Source: Chrysogorgia sp. JL179-B06 (lineage: Eukaryota; Cnidaria; Anthozoa; Scleralcyonacea; Chrysogorgiidae). From it: a stretch of 64,000 bases of DNA. The notes beneath the pieces were generated by a model. That model ran no database searches and was not told the origin of the DNA. It saw only the letters and a program-made list of their open reading frames with translations. Positions 10,770 through 23,800 of this stretch are shown here, one piece after another. Both the position numbers and the translations under genes were made by a program. The stretch is from contig JAYKKM010000375.1 of NCBI GenBank assembly GCA_035772405.1, positions 5,552,001-5,616,000 on the forward strand, written 5' to 3'. Numbering within the stretch: the stretch's first letter is position 1; the number at the start of each line of letters is the position of its first letter.

Positions 10770-10930
10770 CTAATTCATGTTTTGACAGGTTTGTGAACAG
10801 TCAGTTCTTCTAATTTGATCTGGTAATGATTCCAGAGTTTTGCAAGGGTAATGAATGTTCTGTCTCCATGGGTAACGGTCGTCGTTATTGGCACAAATAA
10901 AAGATTTCGGTCACATGATCATGAATTCTG
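10770..10930 (-). mobile_element. Decayed LINE RT tail
   Basis: The minus strand gives a broken match to the same LINE tail as 512-1,005 (VTHGDRTF, LWNSLP with frameshifts). A short dead remnant. Confidence 0.55.
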
Positions 10931-11550
10931 ACATGAATCCAAACATTTTTATCGATCTGAATGCGAAAGCATTTTGCAGTGCAGAGTTGCAAAAAGTGTT
11001 CATCCTTCCTCCGGGAAGGATTTCAAATTTTCACAACCTTCCTCGAAATATAGCTTCCTCAAAATTTTGGCTTTCGTGACATTCATAAATAGCGTGATTT
11101 TTACCTTGCCATACTGCCAACAGTACTATTGACTGCTACTTACTGCGTTTTTTCAACAAGTTGTTTTTTACTCGTTATTTTCATTTCAAAACCTTCCTCA
11201 CCAGTACTGTCTGATATGATATGATAACAACATTTGGAGATTTTTCATCCCCGCAGTGTATATGTATAAATTGGCACTATATTTTTCATTTGATTGAGTT
11301 ACTCAATCCCCCCGTGTCTCCCTAGCTGCTAAAACATTGACACAGAGTTCGTTCAGTCAAAACATTACATCTTTGGAAATAGCGTTGCAGAGTCTAAGAA
11401 AACCATAAATTTTCCACCTAGATCATTCTACCCTAATCTGAATTACGGATGTCGTTTTTCGACAAAATCCCCATGGATAAAATCCTCTGTTGATGAACAT
11501 AAAACGTGTCATATGATATGAATCGGAAAAGAGGAGACAATGGTTTGTCG
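10931..11550. other. Upstream region of gene 1; no gene seen
   Basis: No supported gene. Similarity to the sequence upstream of the mirror gene becomes clear only from about 11,545 onward, so the duplicated block starts near here. Confidence 0.4.
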
Positions 11551-11556
11551 TGGCAA

Positions 11557-11562
11557 TATAAG
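11557..11562 (+). promoter_or_regulatory. Candidate TATA box of gene 1
   Basis: TATAAG lies in the block CGTGGCAATATAAGT, about 100 bp before the ATG. The same block is kept upstream of the mirror gene (63,540-63,545, minus strand) although nearby sequence has diverged, which supports a promoter role. Confidence 0.5.
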
Positions 11563-11663
11563 TGCGCTACCTCAGCAAGTTCCGTCGTCAGACTCCAATT
11601 GCGCAGTGGGTAATACGGCGGAGTTCTTAGAACTAAATACTTGCTTTCTCCAACGTTCTCAAG

Positions 11664-11824
11664 ATGACTTCGTTTCGCGTTCTTTTACCTGTCATCGTTC
11701 TCGCGGTCTTGGTTGGGATGCATTGTGTCTCTTCGACTTGGCCAGGATATTTTTTTTCAGGCGGCTACCGGCGCCGCTTGCCTTCTTGGAGGAGCGGTTC
11801 TGAAAAACCTTTGAGTGAATCTGA
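11664..11824 (+). CDS. Gene 1 exon 1: signal peptide
   Basis: ATG start, then a hydrophobic core (VLLPVIVLAVLVG) and a likely cleavage after CVSS. An Arg/Ser-rich linker follows. The exon ends in phase 2 at a GTAAGA donor. Confidence 0.85.
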
Positions 11825-14800
11825 GTAAGAATCTATCTATTTATCTTCCTAGTTTTACTATTGTTGATATTGTTTGTCCGCTGTCGGGCAGCGACTCGTA
11901 GTTTCGACTCGTATAGTTGCGCATTTACATCGTATTATATCCTTGGTATCCAATCGGCAATCCAAACATTTGCACGTCGACTTTACCATTGCACAGTTGA
12001 CCACAGCCTATTCTAATTAAAAATGTTTGCATTTTAGTGAAGATTATGCACCGCGCTTCTCAGGGCTGCTGTGCGCAACTGGATAGGCGCAAGGTGTTGA
12101 CAAATTATTACGCATCCGCACGTCTAGCTCGCTGCTTTATAAGCTTTTGTCTGAGTGTGAGCTATGAGTCGCGTTCGCGTCTACATCACCGCATGTTACA
12201 ACGTTGTCATACTTAAATCCCTGCAGGTTGAAATACCGTATTTATTAACCTTTCCCTGCCATCCGTGAGTTCTAGTGGCTCAATGGTTAGAGGCTAGGCA
12301 ACAGGTAGTGGTAATTCTTTTAGGGGGGGCATGCTCCCCCGGGGAATTTTTGATTTTCTAAGCCTCTGAAAAGCTATTTCCTGCATTTGGGGGGCAGTTT
12401 TAACAAAAATTAAAATAAAATCATGATTTTATAGTCGGTGTTTCCTTACTGTATAGGAAACTAACTCTAACAATAATATTCACGCAAAAACTAGATAACA
12501 ATGAGCGCCGAAACAACACAGAGGCGATAGATTTGTGGTAGAGATGAAAGTTGATTACCTTCGACGTTGTTTAGCGAAACGTTTGTTAATTTTTTAAAAA
12601 CTTTTACGATTCTAAGCAAAAATAGAATTTTTTTATTTTTTTCTTATTTTTTTCCAGCTCGTTCCCCGACGAATTGTTAATTTTTCCCCGACAGGGGTCT
12701 AAGGGGCTGTAGCCCCCCTCTGGCGCCACCCCTGAGCGTCTGGCTAGCATTCAGAAGGTTGCGGGTTCGGAGCTCAAGAGTTGTTCTGAGTATTGACAAC
12801 TTAACACAGTTTGCACCAGGGCCTTTTTTAAGGATTTTTCCGTGGGGGGGCATTTTCCTAAAAGGGACCTTCGTAGCCAAAATATATGTTTACTCTTTCT
12901 GAGGCTTTTTTTGTCTGCCATTTTATTTAAAAATATTTGTTCTACAGTTCATGATCAGTGGCGGATCCAGGGTTGTTCGAAAGGGGTAACGGTAATCTAG
13001 TAGGGGGGTCTGGGGGCATGCCCCCTCAGGAACATTTTTAATTTTGCAAAGCCTAGAAGTGCTTTTACGGCGATTTCTGATAAGAATTTTTGCGAAATTA
13101 AGGCACCACGCCATTGCTAAAAATGCACGATTACAAAGGGGGTATCAACATTATGAAACACTTTAATATATAAACTCAGAAGTAGTACGGAACCAATATA
13201 AACACTTTAGCCTTTAGGCATCTTCATAAGCTACCAAAACATTGTGCTTATAATCTGTCATATAATATTGCGTTTATCATATTATGGTAAAAAACAGAAA
13301 ACACTTGTTTGCGGGATTTTAAATGGGGGACGCGCGCCACGTAGGTCAACATAATAATTTCAGTAAGTCTATAAGTTGTTAATTAAGGGCTAAAACTTAC
13401 TTTCCATTTGTTTAATTTTTATTCCATGCTTATTGGTTGATTAAATTTAAGAAAAGGGGACTTTTCCTGGGGGGGACAAAAATTGATTAGTGGGGGGGCA
13501 CAAGGGGGGACTGGGGGGGCACTTGCCCCCCCAGCTTAATAGTTAAAAAAGGCCCTGGTTTGCACAGCAAAACCTTTACAACTTAGCTACGTTCACTAAA
13601 AGTTAAAAAAGAAGAAGTTAAAAGTTGTTTTAGAATTAAGATGCTTGGAAACTAATCTGTTACTATGACTACAATAAAACTTGAACGATGTTCTTTTGGT
13701 TCTGTATTATGCACAATTTTAAGTGATTTTATTGGTTACCAATGCTGTTGGTCGGAATTGACGTCATCACTATCTTATTTCCATTTTACAAAAAGACCAA
13801 ATAAAAAAATAGGTACGTAACGCGTACATGTGTCTGCTGACATTTGAGTTAGATAATATGAAAATTATAAGTTTATTCAAGTAATATAGGTTGCAGGAAA
13901 TCGTATTTCTTTCACTGTTATATCTACGAAAGTTTAGTGAAGGTGTAGATAATGCATTTTGAGTTAATTGAGACGCGTTTATTTAGGATATAATATGACA
14001 AATATGTGCGACGGTAGACATTAATACCCGTACTAGGTTCATAAGTTTTGATATAATTATTTATTTCGAAATAATTATTTCGGCTAAAATATTAAGAGAT
14101 TTTGAAATTCATGAGCCGACCACTGAAACACAAAATATAGCACACTGAGTCACTGTCTTATAGACTATAGTACGTGAAATTTACACACAAGATCCTGACC
14201 AAAATGTTGGTCAGTGTAAACACAATGGCTCAGATAAAACAACAAAAGTAGTTCAATACCTACCGTAGGCCAAATAAGCGAAGGAAGAAGTCTACTCGGT
14301 GAAGCAACAAGCGATCTTGGTGAACTTGTTAAGAGACACTCCACCCTCAAAACAAGTGTTGCTTAAATGAAAGTTCTTTGTCACCTTACATGAGAATGGG
14401 TATTAGTTTTCTCTTAATATTTGTAGTTTGAGAGAAATTTGACTTTGTTATTGTATTTTTGGTAAATTGAAGGCCGCCATTTTTGTTCTGATTGCGGAAA
14501 AATGCGCTCGATCCCGTTATTTTTGACGTCATTGAGTGACATAACCCTATGAAAAGGAATTCCTTCACAATCGTGTGAATAGAAATCTGCGCAATAGACT
14601 AAAACCACGCTATTGTCATGCTATTGTAATGGTTTCTTTGTTTTTATAGTTGTTTGTTTTTATATTTGTTCGTTTCTATTTCTTAAACATGATATGTTTA
14701 ATATTTTAGTCCCAATGTGTGCGAATTTAAGAAGGCGGTTGCTCGCTACATTCGTTGTTGGAGAAGGCATTCCTGCAGGTACGAATATTCCTACGATCCG

Positions 14801-17800
14801 TATGCTTGCCATTGAGTTCCTTTAAATATATGGAAAGTCATGGAATTCACAGTTTCATTTTCAATTGCTGGACCTTTAACCATGGGTCATTGAAAGGCCA
14901 GGAAAATAATGCTCGACAATTCAAAATCAAAATCCTACTCTTAACATTTAAAGCTCTTTACAACATGGCACCCACCTACATTATGGAACCTCTACACTGT
15001 TATATATCAACACGCTCTCTACGATCAGAAAATGCTAATAACTTGGTCATACATAAAACAAATACAAAATACTATGGGGATAGATCCTTCGCAGCAACTG
15101 CACCTAAACTTTGAAACATTTTGCCATCTCTTTTGGAGAAAGCAACTGAAATTACTAGTTTTAAGAAATATCTCAAGACATTTTTATTTTCTAAGTGAAT
15201 TTTAATTATTTTTATTAATTATTTTAATTAATTATTTTTAATTATTATTATTATTATTAATTTTAATTAATTATTTTAATATTTCATTTTTACGTAATTA
15301 GAGTTTGTAAAACGCATTGGGACGCGAGTATGTTTTTTTGAAAAACAAGAGAAAAAAAGAGAAAATTATCGTGAATCGTATATGTAACCTTACGTGTCCT
15401 GGGTTCTCGTGTTACCTATTATACATTATCACCAATATACAAGGCCAATCTTGAAAATAATCAAAGCGGCGGGCCGATGACGAGCTAGTCGGGCCCCAAA
15501 TTCGTTTGTAGCCCTGCTTATACGTTTGTAGCCCTGTTTCGTTTGTGCAGCATGGCCGCACACGTAATATTAACCCAATTACTTTAACTTTAAAACCCAC
15601 CTTTAACTTTAAAACCCACCATTTGTAAAACCAGTACTTTCCGAGCTTCGTATTTTAACAGAATTGTTAAACCCTGGAACTTTATTTGCAAGTTAGCCCC
15701 ATTACATACTTTCCATAGTGCTGCTTCTTTAAGGGTTTTCTTTGTAACTTATATTTTTCTTTACTTAATAATACTTTTGATATAGACATGTCCTGCACAT
15801 GGTCGCTTTTGCGCGACTGTCCCTGTCATCGGGCTTAAACTTTTATGTATATATGTATTATTGCCCCTTTCATGTGTTTTTATGATGTATGTTTTCCTAC
15901 CGTAGGGCTGCGCCTCGCATGGGACTGTGTCCCGTTCGCGCAAACCCTGTTGGGCCCGTCTTTTATTTTTTCTTGTATCTATGTATTTTTATTAGTATGT
16001 CACATAGACGTGTCGACTAAAGCTGTTAAACTTATCATTGAACTTATAATGAGCTGCATCTTTGACCAGATTAATGGTGCCTTTCAGGCTTTCATAATTA
16101 TTTGCTTTGTATATTGGTGATAATGATAATACTATGCGGGCCAGAAATAAACAATATGACCTCCAAAAAATAAAAAATAAGCATCTTTTATATCAAATCA
16201 CATATTGACTTAAATAGCTTGAATATAGTAGTTTGAGGTTGTAAAAATGCTTGTAAAGCATATTGATTATTTTTTTAAACATTCTGCCAAATGACCTGTG
16301 ACGTTATGTGCTCGGTAAAGCGATCGGTGTCGGCGGGAAAGCAAAGAAATTACGACATTTTTAATGCCCTACAACAAAAACAAACAAAAATGTAGCCGTA
16401 GCATTGCATGAAGGATCCCGGAAAAGACTTAGAATCGAAAGCGACGAAGAAGATTAAACTTTTTTCATAACATTTGACAGTTGACACGCTTACCTTGTTG
16501 TTTGAATTTGTTCTAGATGACAACTTTAAACGGTTTAATATTGTTGATCGCCTCGTGGGTAGAAGCGATTATTTAACTCTTTTTTGCTTTATAAACATCT
16601 TAATTTTATCTTTCCATATTTAGTTTGATGTTGTTAACGTCTTTTCCGAAAGAAATTTGAGCTGTTATTAAAAGATCTGTTATCACAAACATGTGTTGTT
16701 ACTTTGTCAGTTTGTCAACCGTTCGCGAAGCTTTGAGCTTGCGTGTCATAGCGCGTGACCGCAACCGGATCTCAGGACTTAATTCCGGTTGTGCCATATA
16801 ATAAACTACTTATTAACCTCAAACGTTCGGTCTTTACGGGAAAATATTAAACCTCGGTCTTGCCGTATTGACCTCGCTATCGCTCGGTCAATACGGCAAG
16901 ACCTCGGTGTAATATTTTCCCGTAAAGACCTCACTTTCGGTTAATAACTAGTTAATATTAATGGACGACGTTTCGGACGATGTGTCATTCTTCAGGTGTA
17001 CATCTGACCTGAAGAAGGACAAATCGTCCGAAACGTCGTCTATTAATATACGTAAGTACTCTTACTTAAAGGACATTGGCAACAAAAATTAAGTTTGTCT
17101 AATATGAAAGAACTCGTAAAATGATAGAGTAACACAATTTACAACTTTTCCGTATTTTACGTCGTTTTTGATATGTAAATGAGATGGTCTCTGACGTCAG
17201 GTGTGGGGTAGAGAATTTTCACTCATTAAAAAATGTATTATATCTCAGTGATTGCCAAGTTTACAACGTTCATTATCATGGGGAGTTGTTATACGCACAT
17301 TTTCAAGTAAATTTGTGGAACAAACTTGAAGATGTAACTAATATTTTAATGAGTGAAATTCTCCACCCAACACCTGACGTCAGACACCATCTCATTTACA
17401 TATCAAACAAACTGAAATATTTCAAAAACGAAGTAAAATACGGGAAAGTTGTAAAAGGTGTTGCTCTATCATTTTACGAGTTCTTTCATATTAGACAAAC
17501 TTAATTTTTGTTGCCAATGTCCTTTACGTATTTTTCGACACATTGAAGTTCTCTTATTTCTCCTTTTCATATTATATCCACGATAAGTAGCACTACAGTA
17601 AGAAATACAACCCATACCAGCACATGACATCATGGTCGTATCTAAGAAGCTGGTTTATTCAACTTTTTCAATGTGTTACGAGCATTTTCATTGTGCCAAA
17701 GCATTTTCCTGCCTATATAGATCATATACTTCGATACGAAAAGTAGTTATTTTAATTGTTGCCAATGCTCTTTAAATATATACAAGAGCATCATTTTTGA

Positions 17801-20800
17801 CAAATTATAGGAGAATAGAATTATGGAGAAATTTAATCAGTTCCACATGTTATGTGCTTTTTACTCTCCAGGAGAATCACGTATTATAATACTGTATACA
17901 AATGCTGCCCAGGTTTCAAACGAGTTCCAGGAAAAGCAGGCTGCCCCGAAGGTAAGAGAACGACATGCTTCTCCAAAGACGATACTTACGAACGTTAGTG
18001 AGTCATGTTGTCGGTGATATAGACTTCTCTAAGTACACAGAGTACAAACTAACCGAGGTTCTACACCGACTATAGTTATTATTATAACTCATACAATCTC
18101 GATTGTCATTGGCTAAAAACCTACAGACAATTCTTGCAGATGTCTTATATATTTAACTCATACAATCTCGATTGTGATTGGCTAAAAACCTACAGACAAT
18201 TCTTGATGTCTTGCCTGGTTGCCACCTACAAAATATCAAAAACATATCAATAATATAACAAACTATAGAGCACAGGTGGTCTCTCCAAGATGGCCGCCAT
18301 GAAATGGTTTGGCTTCATTTTTCACAGCATCAGTCTCTTGTGCAGATTTAGCCTGCGAGCAGGCTCTGCGGGTTGGGGGAGGGCGGGCGACCTCGTACCA
18401 GTGCAGATTTCTGCCGTGAATTTTGGAATCTCGAATCTCTGAAATGTCATTTGCTCCATTTTTGTCGAAATGTGTAGGTCTCAAGATGTATTATTTTACC
18501 ACTCGTTAATGGAAGACCTATAGATGAAATCTGACAGCAAGGCTATAATGCAGTTTTTCTTGTGATTTGCAAGAATTTCCTTGTAAAATTATAAAATGAT
18601 TGAGCTATATATAAAAGAATCATATTGCGATGCCCTTTGACAACGCAGTAGCACTTTAAGACTCTTTCGAGTGAAATCATCTTATCTTTTTTATTAATAG
18701 ACCTATATACTTCCACAATGAACATCCCAGAAATGGCCGCAAAATTAGGCTTAAACAAGTTCCTAAAATATGCCGGCAAAACAAGCATCTCCAAACTGCT
18801 TAGTAGGAAACAAAAGTTCACTTTGTTCGCGCCAACGGACGAAGCGTTTGCCCAACTGCCACAGGAGGTCGTTGCGAAAATGGAAAGTGTAAAGTGGGCC
18901 AGGTATTTTGTCCAGTACCACGTGGTCGAAGGTAAACACATCGCGGAGACTCTGAAGGACGGAATGAGTTTGAGTTCTTACGAATTTAATAATCCTCTTC
19001 GAGTGTCCGTCACTGACAGAAGAAAGGTGAGAGGATTTTGTTTTTGGTTATTGCGGAAGAATTCCCTATGTCCCTTGAAAGTAACGGCATCTTAAAAGTA
19101 ATAGGGAATGGGGAGGCTAGGCGGCAGAAGTCCCCCCCCCCCCCAATAATTTTCACAACCAGCTGTACTGATACATACCATGCTGCAGTTGCACATCAAC
19201 ATACCATCAGTTTGCAACATAAACCTATTTGCTCCTGTAGAGACAAAGAGACAACTAGATAGGAGCAAGTGTTAGCCAATAACGAAGTAAATTTACTTCG
19301 TTACTTTACTTAAGTAAAAACAATCAGTATTTACTTGTAACGAAGTATATTTTTCAACAAATACTTTTTACTTGTAACGAAGTAAATTTTTTGTTAAATA
19401 ATTACTTTTTAACTTCGTTACTTTTTGTTTTATCGGCAAAGTAAAAAAAGAAATTCGGAACGCAGAGTCGCGAAATACTCGGTCCACTCTATCAATCCAC
19501 TGTAGTGAAATCGCGTGAAGTTGGTTTTGCATGTGCACGTGACTGGCAATTGTCGAGTTGGCTCCGCCAAACAGCGCCCAGATTAAAGTACAGTACGTGT
19601 CAGTACCAGATTATCAATTGTCGTTTGTCATGTTGGTTAGATGTTCGAGAATATATAGTTTGTTCCAGTACTTTTCTGAAATATTTTTTGCCATACTTTT
19701 ACTTTTACTTAAGTAAGATTTCCAGGCCATACTTTTACTTTTACTTAAGTAAAAGTTTCAGGCCATACTTTTACTTTAACTTAAGTATAAACTCAGGAGA
19801 TACTTTTTACTTTTACTTAAGTACAAAATATCAGTACTTTGCTATCAGTACTTTGGTACGAGTCAGTTGCAACGTGTCGTTCAGTTTTACTCTAGCTCAC
19901 GGGATGTTTTGTGGCTGTTCTGGCAACCTTTATTGCCATCACATATCGCGAGAAGTATTTCGGGTTCGACTCATTCGCGTACCAAATGACTTTGTCACAC
20001 GAACTACGAGAACCGCAACATTCAGCAAGGTACATCTCTGTTACGCGAAATACATGAGCTTGACGATCGTCTTTTCTTTTTGTGCTATTCACAGACAATC
20101 TTGATAGAAGGAGCGAACGTGTCGAAACTCAACCAAGGAGCTAGCAACGGAGTTATTCACGTGATTGATCGAGTGCTCACCCCGCCAAGACACACCATGA
20201 CGGAGGTCCTCAAACAAGACGAAGGTCATCGTTTCACCATCTTTCAGAAAATTCTCGCTGAAGCTTCACTTAATTTGACTGGTCAGTATACACTGTTTGC
20301 ACCGACAGACAAAGCATTTGAAAAGCTACCAAATGAAACGTTGAAGAAAATCATTGACAACAATGGTTGCCATGGGGTTAGTTGAATTTATCTTATGGTC
20401 TCGTCGTGTTTAAAAGGGGAACTGTAGAAAATTAGATTAATTACTTTTAAATAAAATGCCTTTGACTATAATTTTTAGAAATGTTAATAGTATTACGGTA
20501 TGCAGTGCTCTTGTACTGTAGAAAAAGCGTTTTGATTCACGTTTTAAAAACAGCTTTAGCCAAAACACACCTTTTCAAAATGTTATTTTATATGTGTAAC
20601 CTAATGGTTTCCGTATTTGGATGGCCTGATCCAAAAACGCGGGATGTTGCGAGACTTGAGAAAAGCGTAAAGAAACACGAGCCGCCAGGCGAGTGTTTTT
20701 TAGCTTTTCGAATCAGGCCATCCAAACACGGAAAACCATTAGGTTATGGTATTTCTTTTATAAAATAATACGAACGAACGAGCAACACAAACTTGAGTAA

Positions 20801-23800
20801 AATGTTTGCGGGAAATTTCCGTGTTTGGATGCCTGATCCAAACACGGGTATTGGCCAATCAGAGCCTGCGTAGCATACTGTACATGTTATTTTATAAGTA
20901 ATTTTGTGTCATGTAATTTTGTGTCATGTAATTGTGTGCACTGTATGCAATATGTTGTTTATTTTGTTTTATGTCATGCTGTTCTGTGTTGTTTGTACCA
21001 TGTGCTGTACTATACTGTACTGTATACTGTACTGTGTTATGTTGTGCTTTGCTTTGTCGTGTCGTGTTGTACTGTGTTGTGTTGCGTTGCGTCGTGTCGT
21101 GTCGTGTCGTGTTGTGTTGTGTTGTGTTATGTTGTGCAGTTGTGTTGTGCAGTTGTGTTGTGTTGTGCTGTTATGTTGTGTCGTGCCGTGCCGTGCCATC
21201 CCGCGTCGTATTGTGTTGTATACTTATGCTGTGTTGTTGTGTTGTGTTGTCAGTGTTGTGTTGTGTTGTTATGTGTTGTCAGTGTTATGTTGTGTTGTGT
21301 CGTGTCGTGTTGTGTTGTGTTGTGTCGTGTTTAGTTGTGTTATGTCGTGCCGCGTCGTGTCGTGTCGTATACTTATGCTGTGTTGTGGTGTTGTGTTGTA
21401 TTATATTGCGTTGCGCTATTGTGTCGTTCTACGCCATGTAACTATAGTATTTTATATCATGCTTTGTTGCTAGGCTCTGGTAAAAAACCATTTTGTTCGC
21501 GGTTATCTATTCTCGAAAACCATCAATCCTTCCAAACTTATGATAATCAACACGCTGGAAGGGTCTAACGTTTGTGTCAAAAGAAATGAATCAGGTGCAG
21601 AAATAACGATTGGTGGTAGGACTGTTAGCGAGGAAGATGTGCGTGCCACAGATGGTGTGATCCACGTCATTGACGAGGTGATGCTAGTGAGTACGGGTGA
21701 GTAGCAAAACATATTTTTTTGCTTGCTGTCTTTTTATTCTCTTTCGCATCTCGCAAGAAATAATAAACGTGGTGTACCCATAAGTCAAACCTTACTATAC
21801 TTAAAATCATGCTAGCAATTTTCCCGCCCAAACTAGCCGTGACGGTTAGGTAGCCAATCAGCGTGCGTCGTTTTGCATACAGACTGGAAAATGAGCCAGC
21901 CATAAAGTAGTCGCAGCTTGAAGTTGGTAAGGCCCGGTTCAAACGTCGAATTTTTCATGTGTCGAATATAATAACAATTAAGGTCGACCCAAATTATTAT
22001 ATTCGACCTTCGATTCAAACGTCGAATTTAATGTGTCGAATATAATTAAAAAACGGTAAAACGATCAGACTGGTCAGCAGTTATCAATATTAAACAATAT
22101 GGCGTTCATTTTGTTTTTTCAAAACCGTCGGTCATATAGTCACTTCGTTCGTATGGCGAAAGCAAAGAAGTCCAATTCTAAAGTTGACGAAAGGCTGTTT
22201 AATATTCACAATGTTATTCGAGAGTCAAAACGACGGCGAAAAGTGATGACACGTGCATTACAATATATTATAATGAGAAGAAAACTCCTAGTTCAGACGT
22301 GTATATTTCTGCTTTTGTTAATTATATCAAGCAGACATGCAGTCACATGTACTCCTCGCTCCTGTCGTCGAATAGCTCGAAATACTGGATGGTGGGACGT
22401 GGTGTGGAACACCTATTCAGAAGCCCGCTTCAAGAAAACCTTTCGTGTTTCTCGTAGGACGTTTGAGTACATTCTAAATCGGATTCGACACGAGTTAGAA
22501 CGGCACACTATAACCGAGGTACCAGTATCCCCAGAACTGAGGCTTGGCATTTGCTTGTATCGGCTTGGCAGAGGTAGCTATTACTACACTATTGCTGAAA
22601 TGTCAGGACTTGGTGTATCAACAGTATGCACAATAACTAGAGAGGTAACACAGGCCATCATTGACAACTTATGGGATGATGCAGTGACAAAATATATGCC
22701 CAAATCACAGCAGGACTTTAAAGAGAAAATGTTGGATATGGATGAAATGTGGCAATTCCCCTGCTGCTGGGCAGCAATTGATGGATGTCACATCTCAATT
22801 AAGTGCCCAGCTGGTGGAAAGATAGCTTGTAAGGAGTACCACAACTTTAAAAACTTCTACTCAATAGTTTTAATGGGAATGGTGGATTCTCATTATAGGT
22901 TTATTTGGGGAAGTTGTGGCTACCCTGGCAATTCGCACGATGCCATCATTTTTAAATCAACAGAACTTTGGTTAAACATCAATGAGGGTACTTGCATCCC
23001 CCAGATAAAAAAAAAATGTTGGTGGAGTTAACATTGGCCCCTTAATTGTTGCTGACTCTGCATTTCCTTTCGAGAAGTGGATAATGAAGCCGTATACACA
23101 TGCTGTGCTGTCTGAAAAGCAAAGGTATTTCAACTACAGATTAAGTCGTGCCCGGATGGTGACAGAGGGAGCCTACGGCCAGTTGAAAGGAAGATGGCGC
23201 ATTCTTTTGAGAAAATGTGAAAGTAGTAGTGAAGAAGTGCGAAGATGCACCCTTGCATGTGTAATATTGCATAATGTTTGTATTGACAAGGGAGATACCA
23301 TATCTAAAAAGCTGGATTTATCTATTGATCCTGGAACAAATCAGAGGAGAAACAGAGAACAATTAAGAAAATTACTAGAAATGAGGGCTTGTCAAAGCAC
23401 AAGAGATGCCTGTCCTGCAGCAGCAAAAGTAAGAAACTGCCTTGCTGAAAAATTGTGGCTAGAAAAACAAACTGGAAGAGTTATAAGTAATTGACATGAA
23501 ATGGGTATGCTACAGTATACAGTAATAACTTCCTTTTTGACATTGTGATGTATATTTTATAAAGTTTAAATTTTATTTGGAATATAAAGTACTAATGCAT
23601 GCTATAAGTCTATATAGAAGTATATAAATTGTTTTACCAGAACAAAACATAAATTAAAAGGCTTTGAAATACATGTATTGATTCCAACATGTTCCTGTGA
23701 TTCAGCATATAAATTGTTCAGTATGCCAAAAAGTTATTTAAATAAAGGTTGAAGTACACTGTATATAAATTATTGTAACAGATCAAAACAAAACATGAAT

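Larger units (their letters stand above)
12261..13620 (+). mobile_element. tRNA-derived SINE split by nested insertions
   Basis: The A-box half (GTGGCTCAATGGTTAGAG) is at about 12,271-12,288. The B-box half (GGTTGCGGGTTCGGAGCTC) is at about 12,758-12,776, with the SINE body (TTGACAACTTAACACAG) after it. The rest of the body (AGCAAAACCTTTACAAC) resumes at 13,566. Uninterrupted relatives of the body are at 25,915-25,965 and, on the minus strand, about 46,015-46,065. Confidence 0.65.

Noticed and set aside
17184..17504. A 106-codon frame with no known relatives
   Set aside because: It crosses a fold-back MITE; the frame is a by-product of the palindromic arms.
19505..20104. A 199-codon frame upstream of exon 4
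   Set aside because: It runs through the TTTACTTAAGTAAAA intron repeat (YFYFYLSK periodic peptide) and is in a different frame from exon 4.
20904..21473. Cys/Val-rich frames of 140-190 codons on the plus strand and a His/Thr-rich frame on the minus strand
   Set aside because: Low-complexity translation of the TGTTG satellite in intron 4. The same applies to 46,539-46,918.
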